64,000 nt of DNA from NCBI GenBank assembly GCA_037447655.1, contig JBBHKE010002260.1, forward strand, positions 100,692 through 164,691, given 5' to 3'. Numbering within the stretch: position 1 is the first letter of the stretch; each line of letters begins with the position of its first letter. Made by a program: the position numbers and the translations under genes. Below, in pieces: positions 29,719 to 40,625 of the stretch. Under the pieces are notes generated by a model, which was not told where the DNA came from, did not search any database, and saw nothing but the letters and a program-made list of their open reading frames with translations. This DNA is from Zygnema cylindricum. Its lineage: Eukaryota; Streptophyta; Zygnematophyceae; Zygnematales; Zygnemataceae.

Positions 29719-32225
29719 CTGCCAGGCGCATGCTGTAAGAACTGCCAAAAGCATGTGACCACTGAAAGCGAGGTCGTTACAACCTCCCCCAGGTCTCACC
29801 ACTCCAAAAAGTTTGTCATTATTGATATTTCCATAGATAGCCGGATCAGCCGGGCGGAGGAAGGTGCTAAGAAACTGCAGATGGCCCCACGACGGGACAT
29901 AATCGGAAGGGTAGCGAGTCTCTGGAGCTGGTCAAACCAAGTCAAAGTCCAGACCAGGCCCTCCCCTTCCCCCACTGCAAGTAAGATAAAAGGAGACAAT
30001 TGAAGGGACTAAAGTTTGAGGTGACAAGCAGAGATTTAAAAAATCAAAATAGATAATTAACAATTTTATGGAGGTAAATTTATGGTAGTAAACATTAAAC
30101 TATACAAGAAGACAATTGAAGGAGACTAAAGGTTGAGGACAAAAGCAGAGATTTAAAAAATCTTAATAGATAATTATGGAGGTAAATTTCTGGTAGCAAA
30201 CGGAAAATTATAAAAGGAGACGATTGAAGGAGACTAAAGTTTATGGTGAAAAGCAAAACTGACACTGGAAGCATCCATAACTGTGCTCCCTATCTAACCC
30301 CTTTACTCACCAAAACACATATCCCTCTTTAGAATCTCCCTTATCATGTCTGTGTTCCGTGAATACGGAACGAAATACTTCTGAGCCCATGGATGCGGGT
30401 GAGAAGGAGAACCGTAAAATCTGTTCTGCGTACACCATGGCCGAGGAGCAGGAAGAATGGTGCTTGTAAATGTAATAAACCGCAATAATCGACCCATCCC
30501 CATGGCTGCACAATAACGAGCTCCGAGGCCCAATCCAGGAGCTCGAACATATCCAAACAGAACGGAAAATCCCAGCATCACAAAGAGCATGAGGTAATGA
30601 TGAAGCTCAATGAGAGGAGCTCTCAAGAGGGCGACTACGCCAGATGGCAGAATCTCATTCAGCCCAAGGAGGATCCACTGGCCGGTGTCCGGAATCGGGT
30701 CAGCTGATCTGAATGCAGGGATAGATAGAGAGAGGAGCCGTATGGGATTCAAATCATGGTAATGGAATGTTAGTTTCATCACATATATAACATGTACAGC
30801 ATTTATAACACTCATGACAAATATAATACATTAAACATTTATAACATATGTAAACATAACAAACATAAATGACATATATAACATAAAAAGCAACAAACAT
30901 ATATAACATAAAAATGTCGTAATAACTCCTTGCCGATTGAGGTCTATTGACGTCATATGATGGTAGCTATTGAAAATATCAGTGCTATATGAAACCTGTG
31001 CCATAGGTCACCAGAAGTAGTACAGCAAAAATTTATTTAACAAAAGCATTTGTTTTTCACATTTTTCTTTCATTATTCATGCGAATAATGAAATCAAATT
31101 CAACAATCAACATCAATCAGTTGTCTTTGCATAGCTCCCACAATTCTTAGAGACAGGGAATCATAAGGCTCAATAAATTTCCAATGGCATCCATTGATAA
31201 CTGCACTATTTCTAGTAAATGAAGATTAAGCAAGAAATGCTTTGATATCACATACAAGGAAACCAAACATCCTAACATTCTTTGGAAATGTTACAAGAAC
31301 GAATATTGCATTCAAATATGCAAGTTATTGACGGTGGAAAAAAAAAAGGAAGTGAGACATAGGTAGAAGAAAGAAAAAAAAAATAATAATGATAATAATC
31401 GGACCCATCAATAAACTATAAAAACAACAAAACCATTCAAAACTCAGCACTATCACCAAATTCCACAACATTAAAAAGCAGCCATAGAATCCTTAAGCAA
31501 AAAAACTACCAATAAAATTTTGAAAGATTTTATAAAACAAGAACCTCTAATCACAACCAATTACTGTGGAAACAAGACAAAATTCAAAACCTCAAGAAAA
31601 CAAAAACGACAAACTGCAACCAGCTGACGCTAAAAGAAATAAGTAAATATAAAATACGTAAATATAAAATAAGTAAATATAAAATAAGTAAATACAAAAT
31701 AAGTAAATATAAAATAAGCAAAAATAAAATAAGTAAATATAAAATAAGTAAATATAAAATAAGTAAATATAAAATAAGCAAAAATAAAATAAGTAAATAT
31801 AAAATAAGTAAATACAAAATAAGTAAATATAGAATAAGTAAATATAAAAGTAGAATCAGGATCCTTACTCACAAGTGCCATTTAAGTCCTAAAACAACTG
31901 TGACAAAATGTACCATAACGACCTCTATGGTCAACATGGCTACCATAAATACAAGTGATGCCAAAAATTTAGGAATGGCGCGAATCTCGGCCGTCCAATG
32001 ACGATAAACGGAAGCTTCACAGACGGCCAGGATTGTAAGAGAGCCCCATAGCCCTTGCTGTATGACTGAGGAAAAGGATGGAGGTAGCCACGTGGCATGG
32101 CTTCTCCAATAGTCGACAGCGACATAGGATAGTGCTACGACTTCGAGAGAGGAGACGCCAGAGTATAGCTTAGAGAGAAAGGGAGGAAGAGAGGAAGGGG
32201 CAGAAGTTGCCACAGGACCAGCCAT
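29719..32225 (-). CDS. PAP2_C-type membrane protein gene, 3' end not found
   Basis: Three exons on the minus strand: 31873-32225, 30311-30708 and 29719-29927. All have GT/AG junctions and matching phases (2, 1, and 0 at the end). Together they read 320 codons. Exon 1 and 2 products are hydrophobic, with about five predicted membrane segments (such as FLASLVFMVAMLTIEVVMVH and LMLFVMLGFSVLFGYV). Exon 2 has GRLLRFITFTSTILPAPRPW, and exon 3 has YPSDYVPSWGH and GGGCNDLAFSGH. SGH with preceding C-x-D is the first active-site motif of the PAP2_C / sphingomyelin-synthase-like phosphotransferase family. The second motif (His ... Asp in an HHY-x-x-D context) would lie in a further exon. None is seen before gypsy element G, so the gene is either cut or has a TE-filled intron. 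An alternative ATG lies at 32243; the one at 32225 has better context. The substrate is unknown. It probably acts in Golgi or another endomembrane. Confidence 0.75.
29998..30255. repeat. Tandem repeat in PAP2_C intron
   Basis: About two and a half copies of a segment of about 100 bp with the phrases GAAGGAGACTAAAG, AGCAGAGATTTAAAAAATC and ATGGAGGTAAATTT. They lie within the 383-bp intron between exons 2 and 3 of the minus-strand gene. Confidence 0.75.
31638..31855. repeat. 15-bp minisatellite in PAP2_C intron 1
   Basis: About 14 copies of AAAATAAGTAAATAT with single-base variants, just downstream of the exon 1 donor site. They generate spurious low-complexity frames on the minus strand. Confidence 0.9.
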
Positions 32226-32576
32226 GGCTGCCGTTTCAAACAAGGCTGACGTGTGCGTCGTCTCTTTTTTCAGTTTCTTGTACGGAATGCTGTTGTAATT
32301 CTGAGGAGAATTGTCTATGTAGACATCTTAAATTCCTAGGTAGACATAGATTTTGGAAATCGTATGGTTCGCGACAGTTATCTGCGTGAACCGACACAAT
32401 GGATGTTCACGACTCGCCGTCAAAATTGCTGATTTTTTAAGCAGACGGCCGGTTAGAAAGGGATTCCAGTACGGTCGGATTATTGTAGGATTCCGGTAGC
32501 CCTGGAATCCTAGTATTGTAACCAGAATATGGAGTGGCAGGATTCCAACTTTCCAAGTGCAGAAAACTAATCAGTA
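32226..32576. other. Upstream region of the PAP2_C gene
   Basis: No gene or transposon seen. It should hold the promoter and 5' leader of the minus-strand gene, but no convincing TATA box was identified. Confidence 0.4.
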
Positions 32577-32751
32577 CACCGCCAATCGTTATTAGCGTGT
32601 AAGTTTTTTTAGCGTATACGAATAATTAGCGTGGTTTACACTAATTGGGAAATAAGGGTTTTTTTAAATAGTGTGGATAATTCTATTTGAGAATAAAAAA
32701 AAAAAAGCGGGACGGAATTAGCGTACACAACGCTAATAACGATTGGCGGTG
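32577..32751. mobile_element. TA-flanked MITE, CACCGCC termini
   Basis: A complete 175-bp element with perfect 22-bp terminal inverted repeats beginning CACCGCCAATCGTTATTAGC, flanked by TA on both sides. Subterminal motifs GCGTATACG and GTGGTTTAC recur in copies at 35608-37342 and 42284-42699. The TA target and small size fit a Tc1/mariner-related MITE. Confidence 0.85.
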
Positions 32752-32752
32752 T

Positions 32753-34191
32753 AGTGTTGAGTATCGGGTAAAATCATATCGCTATAATTTTGATATTTGA
32801 TATATCGAATATCGATCTAGCAGAATCCTCGATATATCGTACCGATACCAACATAAATCATCGCGATATATATCGCGATGTATAATATTTTTAAAATTTA
32901 ATATTTTGTATTTTTATATAAGGCATGTTCTCCATTAGGCGGTCCCAATAAACATGCGGATACGTCTATTTCTACTGTTTATTGGCACGGCCTTCCACTA
33001 TGTCGTGCCAGTAGACATCGTTTCTCAATAATGATTGGCGCCACGTAGGTTAGTTTTCAGATGCTTAAAATGTATAAATATTCTTCAAGCTGGAAATCTG
33101 TACGTAATAACTGTACGGGTGGAGGTAGTTAATGACTCGTACGAAAGTTTTGCAACCAGATTTTCATTTTGAAATTGAAAATCAAAATTTCGGAACAGAG
33201 GGTCAAAAAGGCGCCGCAAACTTTTAAGGTCAGCGGATGTCAGAAGGAGCGTGCGAAGATATTTCGGTCGACCTTCATACACCGTGGCGAAAGGCACATG
33301 GCGTGTACGACGTGTTCGATTCACATTGCCTGTTCGTGGTGGATTTTTTTTCTAATTTTTACGTGTACCAATGGTACGCGACCATCTCCTCCCGAGGAGA
33401 GTCTCTTCACACTGGACGATGTGCGTGATTGCTTCGCGAATCTAAAAAAGTAAAAAATCCAACGGTCGACATTTACGCCTACAAGATTGGAGCCATCCAG
33501 TAGACATGTTTCGTCTGACAAAAAAAAAATGGTACAAATTTGTACAAAATAGTACGGCGTCCAGTAAACAACCCCACTTTTCCTCTAATGGAAGTTCACC
33601 ATAATATGTTATTTTAGCAAAAAAGAATATTGTCTGATACGCCACGTACGACGTGATTTTCGTTCCGTGACTTAACGGTAGACGCCGCAAAATGTAACCG
33701 CCAAAAAAGTACCAATTTTGTAATTGTACGGAAAACAATATTTATGTATTACAGAGGACTCGGTTACATCACGTAACGTCTGTAAACAAGTTTTAGATAC
33801 GTGTTTTGATTTGAGTGGTTCGTTGTAAGTTGAATATCAAATCTCAAAAATCGTCAAAAATTTGAGAACCGACCATTTTCGTATGGAAATCAGTACTTGC
33901 TTATTATGTACGTGTACTTCGCAAGTGTACCGCGTCAATGTACCTCAAAGATCTCCTTCACTCTCCAGACTTTAAAAACGTATTTCTTTTCGGCAAAGAT
34001 TTTACGGTCACTTTGTCCGAAGGCACGTGACTTTGGTGACCTGTCATTTTTTTTTTTTTTATGCTTCAATATATCGGCGATATATCGCGATATTTTCATT
34101 TTCGGTATATCGAAGTGATATTTTGATTATCGGGTACTTGAAATTTGATATATATCGAATATCGACAAATGGTCCTCGATTCCCAACACTT
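32753..34191. mobile_element. Putative element with ATATCG-rich ends
   Basis: Both ends are packed with short palindromic motifs (ATATCG, TATATCGCGATATA): 32770-32885 at left and 34065-34170 at right. The outermost bases are similar in inverted orientation (GTGTTGAGTATCG and CGATTCCCAACAC). Such clustered subterminal repeats suggest a DNA transposon. The interior has no transposase. The flanks give no convincing target duplication. A Harbinger-type right end (TAATGGAAGTTCACC) lies inside at about 33583-33597. Confidence 0.45.
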
Positions 34192-34239
34192 TAGTACTAA
34201 TCAGATCAGAGCCTAAACTCCCCGCACCACCAAAAGATT

Positions 34240-34790
34240 CAGCCGTACGACCGTACAAGTAGGGAATTGTGATGTGAACAGCCTAAAACCATAGATGTCC
34301 AATTCGTACGGATTTCAACTTTTTTACGAAAACTACGTAATATTCGTCTTTTTCATACTTTTCGTAAAATTCGTGTAAATTTTTCTGTACGGCCATGTAC
34401 AAAAATGTACGGAAAGCGTAATCTTAGAAAATCCTTAAAAATCTTAAAAAGTACGGAAATTTAACAGAAATGTCCGAAATTGTATGAAAGTGTGCCCTAA
34501 CAAACCTAACAGTACGGAATGTCTACTCAAGCCGTACTGAACAAAAAGGAGCGTACGACAATGTACCTTGGAAACCCTATAAATACCCTAAATAACCCTA
34601 AAATGTACAAACAGAGACGGACACTGTACGTAAGTGTAAAAATAATGTACGTGTACAAAGCAGGGTACGCATTTTATTAACTTTTCAAAAGCGTTTGATG
34701 CGTACCGTACGTAGTATTGGTTAGTTTATACCGTGCGTAATATGCGCACAGGACATCTATGCCTAAAACTCCAACCTTTTTAAAATCTGT
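34240..34790. other. GTAC/TACG-rich non-coding stretch
   Basis: No gene or element ends are recognised. The stretch is unusually rich in GTACG and TACGG words. The same bias recurs in MITE interiors and in 45600-46300, so it is probably decayed transposon sequence. Confidence 0.4.
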
Positions 34791-34819
34791 ACTTTCACTC
34801 GTTGACGGTGTTGTCGCTA

Positions 34820-35344
34820 CACCGCGCATCGTTATTAGTATCAAAGTTTAAATAGTGTGTAAGTAAATATACCGTCATTGACGCTAATTAAGAATTTGAA
34901 AATTAAAAAAAAAAAGGTTTATTCTAATTTCAGTGTTAACGCTAATTTGGAACAGCAAAAATGGAAAATTTTATGTACGATTATATACATTATTATATGT
35001 ATCCGTACAAAATATAAAAAATCGTACACCGTAGTGAAATTTAAATATCCATACATGTCAGACTTATTTACATGTCAGACCAATCCCGTTTTTTTAGCGC
35101 ACGTTCCTATGCGAACGCGTCCGATGTAAAATTTTCACTTGAAAAGGTACATTTATGTACGGTCTGACATCGACCGTACACCACGCTATTTAGATCTTAT
35201 TGAACTTTAGTTCTTCACGCTATTTTGTACAGTACCTCAATTAACGTCAAGGAAAAATTAAAATCATGTATCCTATTTGAGGAAAAAAATCAAAATTTTA
35301 AGAACCCAAATTAGTGACTTTGACACTAATAACGATGCGCGGTG
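34820..35344. mobile_element. TA-flanked MITE, CACCGCGC termini
   Basis: A 525-bp element between TA dinucleotides with inverted ends CACCGCGCATCGTTATTAGT and its complement (an extended TIR of about 25 bp with little mismatch). The interior is AT-rich and non-coding. Outer flanks GC/GC extend the symmetry by chance or as part of the target. Confidence 0.85.
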
Positions 35345-35395
35345 TAGCTGCTGGCAGTAATTTTTGACGCGGCTGGGTGAGTACTGAGTACAGTA

Positions 35396-35605
35396 CACCG
35401 TGTATCGCTATTAGTGTTAATGTTTTTTTGCCACTTAAAAGTTAAAACACACTTTCTCCGTACACGTTTGTCAGATTATGGATCTGACGGTTGCGATTGA
35501 AATCCAAGATTCTCACCTTCCCATCGCCGGTCTCCATATGGAAATCGGACAAGTGTGTACGGATAAAAACAAAAAAAATCGTAACGCTAATAGATATACA
35601 CGGTG
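35396..35605. mobile_element. TA-flanked MITE, CACCGTGTAT termini
   Basis: A complete 210-bp element with ends CACCGTGTATCGCTATTAGT and its near-complement. The TA on its right is shared with the next element (35608), so two MITEs sit tail to tail on one TA. A related truncated copy is at 53277-53484 and a decayed one at 41798-41905. Confidence 0.85.
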
Positions 35606-35641
35606 TACACCGCCAATCGCTATTAGCGTTGTGTATACTAA

Positions 35642-37156
35642 GGGTGAAGTTCCATCAAGCGAAAAGTGGCGTTTCTAACAGAAATCCGCGACTCTCCGTA
35701 CCAGATCGTACCGCCTATTTTGTTTTTATACGAAAACCAACATTACAGAGAATCTTGCCGATACTCTCCGGAAGTCTTGGAGGTAATACTGGCCGTCATA
35801 TGTTCATCTGCGATGATTTCGCTACAATTTTCTCTGTTAGACTCAACCCACCTCGACGAGGTGGGTTGGCATACACAGCAAAAAAAAATTGTGACACGGT
35901 GGACAATTAAGCTACGAGTCATGATGGAAAACCAACGAAAAATCTTAAGATTTCCACATGACATGCGGTTTCCAAATTATAAACGAAACTAAAACGAAAT
36001 TTCGTAACATTCCCTAGTCACGCTATTTTCGGTAACTTTTGTTCGTCACACTATTTCTGTCGAAGGACTTTCGTTATGTTCGAAAACTGAAACCCTAAAA
36101 AATGAGTTTGCAACATGTATAAAAGTTTTGTCGTATGGTCACGTCGTACGCAGGTACATGGTACGTAAGTCAAGATTTGAAGTTAAGTTTGTCGGTGCTA
36201 AAAATCTGAAAGATATTTAATATCGCATCGTAGCTTGCGTGGTGCCATTCAATTTAGAACACGTGGCTTACAGACTCTACGTGATGGAACTTCGACTCAG
36301 GGTAACCTTCCATCAGGTGTTCCCAGTAATCGTACAAACACGTTTACTGGGAGTAAAATTTGTAGCACCCTTCCATCAGGTCGTGCCAGTGAATGAGGTG
36401 TTAGATTGCGATTGGTACCACGTAGGACCTATTGAGCCGCCCAGGAATAATCATCATTTCCAAAAGGACAAAATCGCAGCTGCGTATGTGTACGGGCGGA
36501 CGCCGATTAAAATATCTAGTAGCGTCACGCTAATGTACAATCTCAACGTTCTTACGGTTGTTGTGGTATCAACGGCCACGAAAACCGTTGCAAAATTGAA
36601 GTTTGTACAAATGTCCAAGGATGTACCATTTGTACGTAAATCGCTGTATCGCACATTTATGAAGGAGACGTCACAGGATGTCCTACAAACAAAGTTTTTT
36701 TTGTCGTCGAACATACAACTAAGATTTTTTTGTCGTCGAACAGGCTGGCTTTCATGTCACACGGTACACTCCAATTGCCACATGTAAGGTTATTACTTCA
36801 CGTCTGTCGTGGATCGACTATGACTTTACAAGTGGACCAAAACACGCGTCCAGTAATCACAAACTCTCCTCCCGAGGACAGTTGGAGGAGACTTGCTACG
36901 TACTAGAAACAAGAAGCGTTTGCGTCGAAAATTGAAAATCGGACGGTGGTAGTTCTCTCCAAGAAGTCTGGAGAATCTTAACGAATTTTTAGTAAACATC
37001 TTTAAAAAAAAAAAAAAAAAAACAGTACGGCCTAGTACGGAACGGTACTTTCTCCAGTAAACAACCCCACTTTTCGCCTGATGGAAGGTTACCCTCAATC
37101 GACCCGGTCTGTAGAGTTGGCCGTACAATTACAGAAACGTATGATGGAACTTCACC
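35642..37156. mobile_element. Harbinger-like element X
   Basis: A 1515-bp element with inverted ends GGGTGAAGTTCCATCA, flanked by TAA on each side (35639-35641 and 37157-37159). The 3-bp target and termini fit the PIF/Harbinger superfamily. It carries element Y inside, so its own length is about 720 bp. No transposase motif is seen, so it is non-autonomous. Includes the 12-bp-arm palindrome at 35844-35868. Confidence 0.85.
36300..37094. mobile_element. Harbinger-like element Y, nested in X
   Basis: A 795-bp element with inverted ends GGGTAACCTTCCATCAGG, flanked by TCA on each side (36297-36299 and 37095-37097). Its termini are related to those of X. An A-run lies at 37002-37022. Open frames within (36239-36787) have no transposase similarity that I recognise. 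Confidence 0.85.
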
Positions 37157-37840
37157 CTAATCCCATCCCGGTTTTTTCTTTCTTTTATTCTCAAATAGAA
37201 TTATCCACACTATAAAAAAAACCCAAATTCCTAATTAGAGTAATCGATTTTTTCGAAAATTTCCAAATTCCCAATTAGCGTAAACCACGCTAATTATTCG
37301 TATACGCTAAAGAAACTTCTACGCTAATAGCGATTGGCGGTGTACTGTACTGTACCTTTCAAAACCCATTACGTCTACGTGTTCTGGAGGTGTACAATTT
37401 TTTACGACTTTACTTCTGTGTATCCATGTAGCAAGTTTGGGGTGTCCGCAGCAATTCCCAAAGTATTAAACGAACAATGTAGCCGTTACACGTCCACTTC
37501 AATTGTCTTTACATGTAAATTTGTCCGTCCGTTCGTCGAAACTCTGTTCCGGTTTCAAATTACTTCCAAAAGTACGTCAAATTTTATATCGCGATACGAT
37601 ATTCGCAATGACTCGTATTGCAGCACACAAACTTTACAATGGCAAAGTGAGATGTCGCGACATAACCCGTCGATCATCACATCTCCAAAATCGACCGTCC
37701 ATTAAAAACGCACGAAATAACGCACAGGACATTTTACACGCATAATAAAATACAATGCGCATGTCAAACGTCTAACTTAGATTCTGCCGCACGTTAAAAC
37801 ATCGATACATTGAAAATGCCATTTCCTGACCCAAGCCTCG

Positions 37841-37846
37841 CACGTG
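37841..37846. promoter_or_regulatory. G-box upstream of CRR6-like gene
   Basis: CACGTG within GCACGTGC lies 248 bp before the start codon. G-boxes are common in promoters of light-responsive photosynthesis genes. The location is plausible, but there is no functional evidence here. Confidence 0.35.
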
Positions 37847-38093
37847 CGGAGAGAGACGCGCGCGGCCATCTTTCTTCAGATAGGATTATCTGCTTCCCTT
37901 AGTCATTTTTCACCATCTTTTTTCCCCCGCCATGGCTGCCCTTGACTCAGTCTACGTATCAAAATTTTCATTCTTCTAATACAAACATCTCTCTTTCTCT
38001 TGTTATCCACACTATCTCCGTCAAAGCAATTTATCTCAGAGTCGATTGTTATTTTAAGTGTATCCGCTTCCCTCTAAGCTTATCATATTAGCC

Positions 38094-40625
38094 ATGGCTT
38101 CTCTTGTAGCTTTACAAACTTCTTTTAAGAATATCGACACTATTTATGGTCCTTATCCTTCTTTTCAAAAAGGCATTTCTAGTTTTAAGCCGATTATAAG
38201 TCTTTCTAGTTCCTCTCCGTTTCAAAATAAAACACAAGCAATAATAAAACCACAATGTACGGCGCGTGTTTCTAGACCTCAGCCGTACGGAAATTCTAAA
38301 AAACTTTCTGTACGGATTCAAGTGTACGATCCAGAAGCTCGCGTGGATTTCCCTCTACAGGACGAAGAGGAGGAAGGAGGTAACAAAAACCTAAATAAAC
38401 CCTACAAAATTTTTAGTAAAGCTTAAAAAAAACCTAAAAAAAAACCTTAAAAAGTAAAAAAATAAATAAAAAAAATCTAGTGCTCGTGTGGATTTCCCTG
38501 GGCAAGACGAAGAGGAGGAAGGAGGCAATAAAAACCCTAAAAATGCTGAAAAACCTTAAAATCCTAAGAAACCACGACCCTAAAATCCTTAGAAAACCTC
38601 TATAAAACATGTAAAAAAACCTTTAAAACCTTGTATAAACCCCAAAAAATTTCAAGATCCCTCAAAAACTCCTACAAACAATTTAAAACACTAGAAAAAC
38701 CCTGCAAAATCTTAAAAAAATTTAGAGATCTCTTTAATGTCAAACTTGTTGATGTGGCGCATTTTTATTTTTTATTTTTTTTGAGCTTTGATTTACCTGA
38801 CTTCACTTGAAACAAAAAATAGTGTGGATAATAATTGCCTTTAGTATTGACAACTTATTTAACTACCATAGGTCATTGGAGTGTTTCAAACGCCTATGTG
38901 CACTCCTTATATAGTTCAAATATGTGAAAACAATTTGAAACTAAATCTATACTCCTGTCGTAGTATACGTTTTATTACATGTATAAACAGAGAAACCACA
39001 ACAGCTTTTCCAAATGTTTTTGCACATAAAAATAGAATTACTTTACAAATTTTATTTGTTTATGCTATATGAATAAGAAATGAAAACGAGGCTTGTGGGA
39101 AGTTTGAATTATGAGTCATTGGGGTGTTTCAAATGCTTACGTGCACTCCTTATGATTTGCAGATTTTTCGGAAATTTCTGTCAGTCCACCACCGACCGAA
39201 GGTCGCTTTGAAATTGTTGTTGACAAAGAAATGATCAAGAACGTCGACATTTCATCGGCGCATGCTATATTGCGACCTTTTGTGGCTACACTCGGTGAGT
39301 TATATAATGTAAATTTGCTTTATCAGATTGTGTGAAACGAAGACTTTTATTTTGACATTTATGTATTGCTCTTATGTATCGACACCAATGTATTCGCTAT
39401 TCTTAGGAAATAGTCGCTAGAGATTTTAAGAGGAAATGCGATTTTGTTTCTAAATTTTTCTGTCCTGTTGAACATTTGGCTTGAGCCTTTGGTTTGTTTA
39501 TGTACTTGCTATTTTTATTGTTCTTATGTTTGCTATGCCGCTACCCATTTATATTGATCTTACATTTCCCTTTTACCCATTTATATTGGTCTTAGTTTTC
39601 CTATGCTTCAGGTAGAAGTATACCAAATATAGTTGTGACATTGTTATGAGGCATGTTGACCATGTGGAGTTAAACGCTCAGTCTTTATTGGAAATTGTGG
39701 AGATTAGGCAACAAAAATTATTGGCTTCTAGTTTTTAACTGCTTTGTTCTCTCCTTCTCCTTTTTCTTGTTCTTCTTTTTCTTCTTCTTCCTTTCTTTCC
39801 CTCCTCAATCTCCTTCTTTTCCCCTTTTTTCTCTTTCACCCTCTTTTTCTTCTTCTTCGATCATCTCTTTGTTCTCCTTCTCCTTCTTCTCATTCTCCTC
39901 CTCCTCATCCTCCTCCTCTTCATCGATACAGGCGACAATGCCGGACCGTCTCCAAGCGATCCTCGAGAGTTACTCGACCGTACCGTCGGTTTCACTATCA
40001 ACTATGATCGTGACGACCCATTGGACCCTCGGGAGCTATCGGAGCTGTCGGATGTTAGGATATGGTTCGTCCGATTGGACGACGCCTATCCGTGGCTGCC
40101 AGCTGTACTCGACTGGAGAGGAGGAGAGCTCGCTCGGTACTCGGCGATGCTTGTACCGCACCAGGTAGAGGGAGGGAGAGGGGGAGGGAGAGAGGGGGGG
40201 GGGGGAGGGAGGGAGGGAGGGAGGGAGGGAGGGAGGGAGGGAGGGAGGGAGGGAGGGAGGGAGGGAGGGAGGGAGGGAGGGAGGGAGGGAGGGAAAGGGA
40301 AAGGGAGAGAGGGAGGGAGGGAGGGAGGGAGGGAGGGAGGGAGGTACGGAGGGGTAATACACACTTGAGAATTGCTTAAAAAGTAATGATTTTTTTGGAG
40401 TTGTACTATTATTGGTGACAGATGAGCCGTCGGTCAGGACTCGTTTTTAATCCGGAAGCTTTGGAGTTGTGGACAATGCGAAAGTATTTTACGGTGTATG
40501 AGTGGATGAGAGCACGAGGACTTCCGAGACCGGACGCTCGAGTGAAGGATATGATGAAGTTGCTCGGATTTGCCATCGATGAAGTTCTTTACGATATTAT
40601 GGAAGCCTCTCCTCCTCCACCTTAA
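38094..40625 (+). CDS. CRR6: CRR6-like chloroplast NDH assembly factor
   Basis: Four exons, 38094-38379, 39163-39294, 39932-40164 and 40422-40625, join with GT/AG borders and matching phases into 284 codons. The N-terminus (MASLVALQTSF, Ser-rich, few acidic residues to about 65) looks like a plastid transit peptide. The rest matches the DUF1817 family of CHLORORESPIRATORY REDUCTION 6: GRFEIVVDKEM, LDPRELSELSDVRIWFVRLD, YPWLPAVLDW, GGELARYSAMLVPHQ, then GLVFNPEALELWTMRKYF and MLGFAID-like MKLLGFAIDEVLYD. The family is stromal and needed to assemble the NDH-1 subcomplex A arm in plants; cyanobacteria have homologues. Length is as expected. No disruptive change was seen. Intron 3 holds a long GGGA repeat, and intron 1 a copy of the exon 1 end. 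The assignment rests on remembered family motifs. Confidence 0.85.
38476..38545 (+). repeat. Duplicated end of CRR6 exon 1 in intron 1
   Basis: About 65 bp (GCTCGTGTGGATTTCCCTGG ... GACGAAGAGGAGG) repeats the last codons of exon 1 and its donor region at 38335-38400. The donor GAG|GTAACA has become GAG|GCAATA in the copy. It preserves the coding sense ARVDFP-QDEEEEGG. Confidence 0.8.
39744..39925 (+). repeat. Pyrimidine tract before CRR6 exon 3
   Basis: An almost pure C/T run (CTTCTT, CTCCTC) of about 180 bases ends 7 bases before the exon 3 acceptor CAG at 39931. It is far longer than a normal polypyrimidine tract. Confidence 0.85.
40169..40344 (+). repeat. (GGGA)n run in CRR6 intron 3
   Basis: About 175 bases of near-perfect GGGA repeats with a G9 run near 40197-40205 begin 4 bases after the exon 3 donor. 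The sense RNA has dozens of GGG runs and could form stacked G-quadruplexes. Frames reading through it (Arg-Glu-Gly, or Pro-Ser-Leu on the other strand) are artefacts. Confidence 0.9.

Larger units (their letters stand above)
35608..37342. mobile_element. TA-flanked MITE (Z) opened by a nested insertion
   Basis: The ends CACCGCCAATCGCTATTAGC and complement match the 175-bp MITE of 32577-32751 in reverse orientation. The two halves are 35608-35641 and 37157-37342. Between them lies Harbinger-like element X with a TAA duplication. Deleting X restores a MITE of about 220 bp, so Z is the oldest of three nested elements. Confidence 0.85.

Noticed and set aside
29796-29999. 67-codon minus-strand frame (VGEGEGLVWTLTWFD)
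   Set aside because: It is the wrong frame; the family motif GGGCNDLAFSGH is in another frame, entered through an acceptor at 29928/29927.
30303-30815. 170-codon single-exon gene
   Set aside because: The first 35 codons are intron 1; the real exon 2 starts at 30708 after an acceptor, in phase with exon 1.
31584-31881. Hydrophobic Tyr/Phe/Leu-rich frames resembling membrane proteins
   Set aside because: They arise from the 15-bp AAAATAAGTAAATAT minisatellite in an intron.
36239-36787. 182-codon frame as a transposase of elements X/Y
   Set aside because: No DDE or helix-turn-helix motif recognised, and it crosses the left boundary of element Y.
40021-40379. Long REGG- and PPSL-repeat frames on both strands
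   Set aside because: They are translations of the (GGGA)n intron repeat; the true exon 3 ends at 40164 with a donor site.
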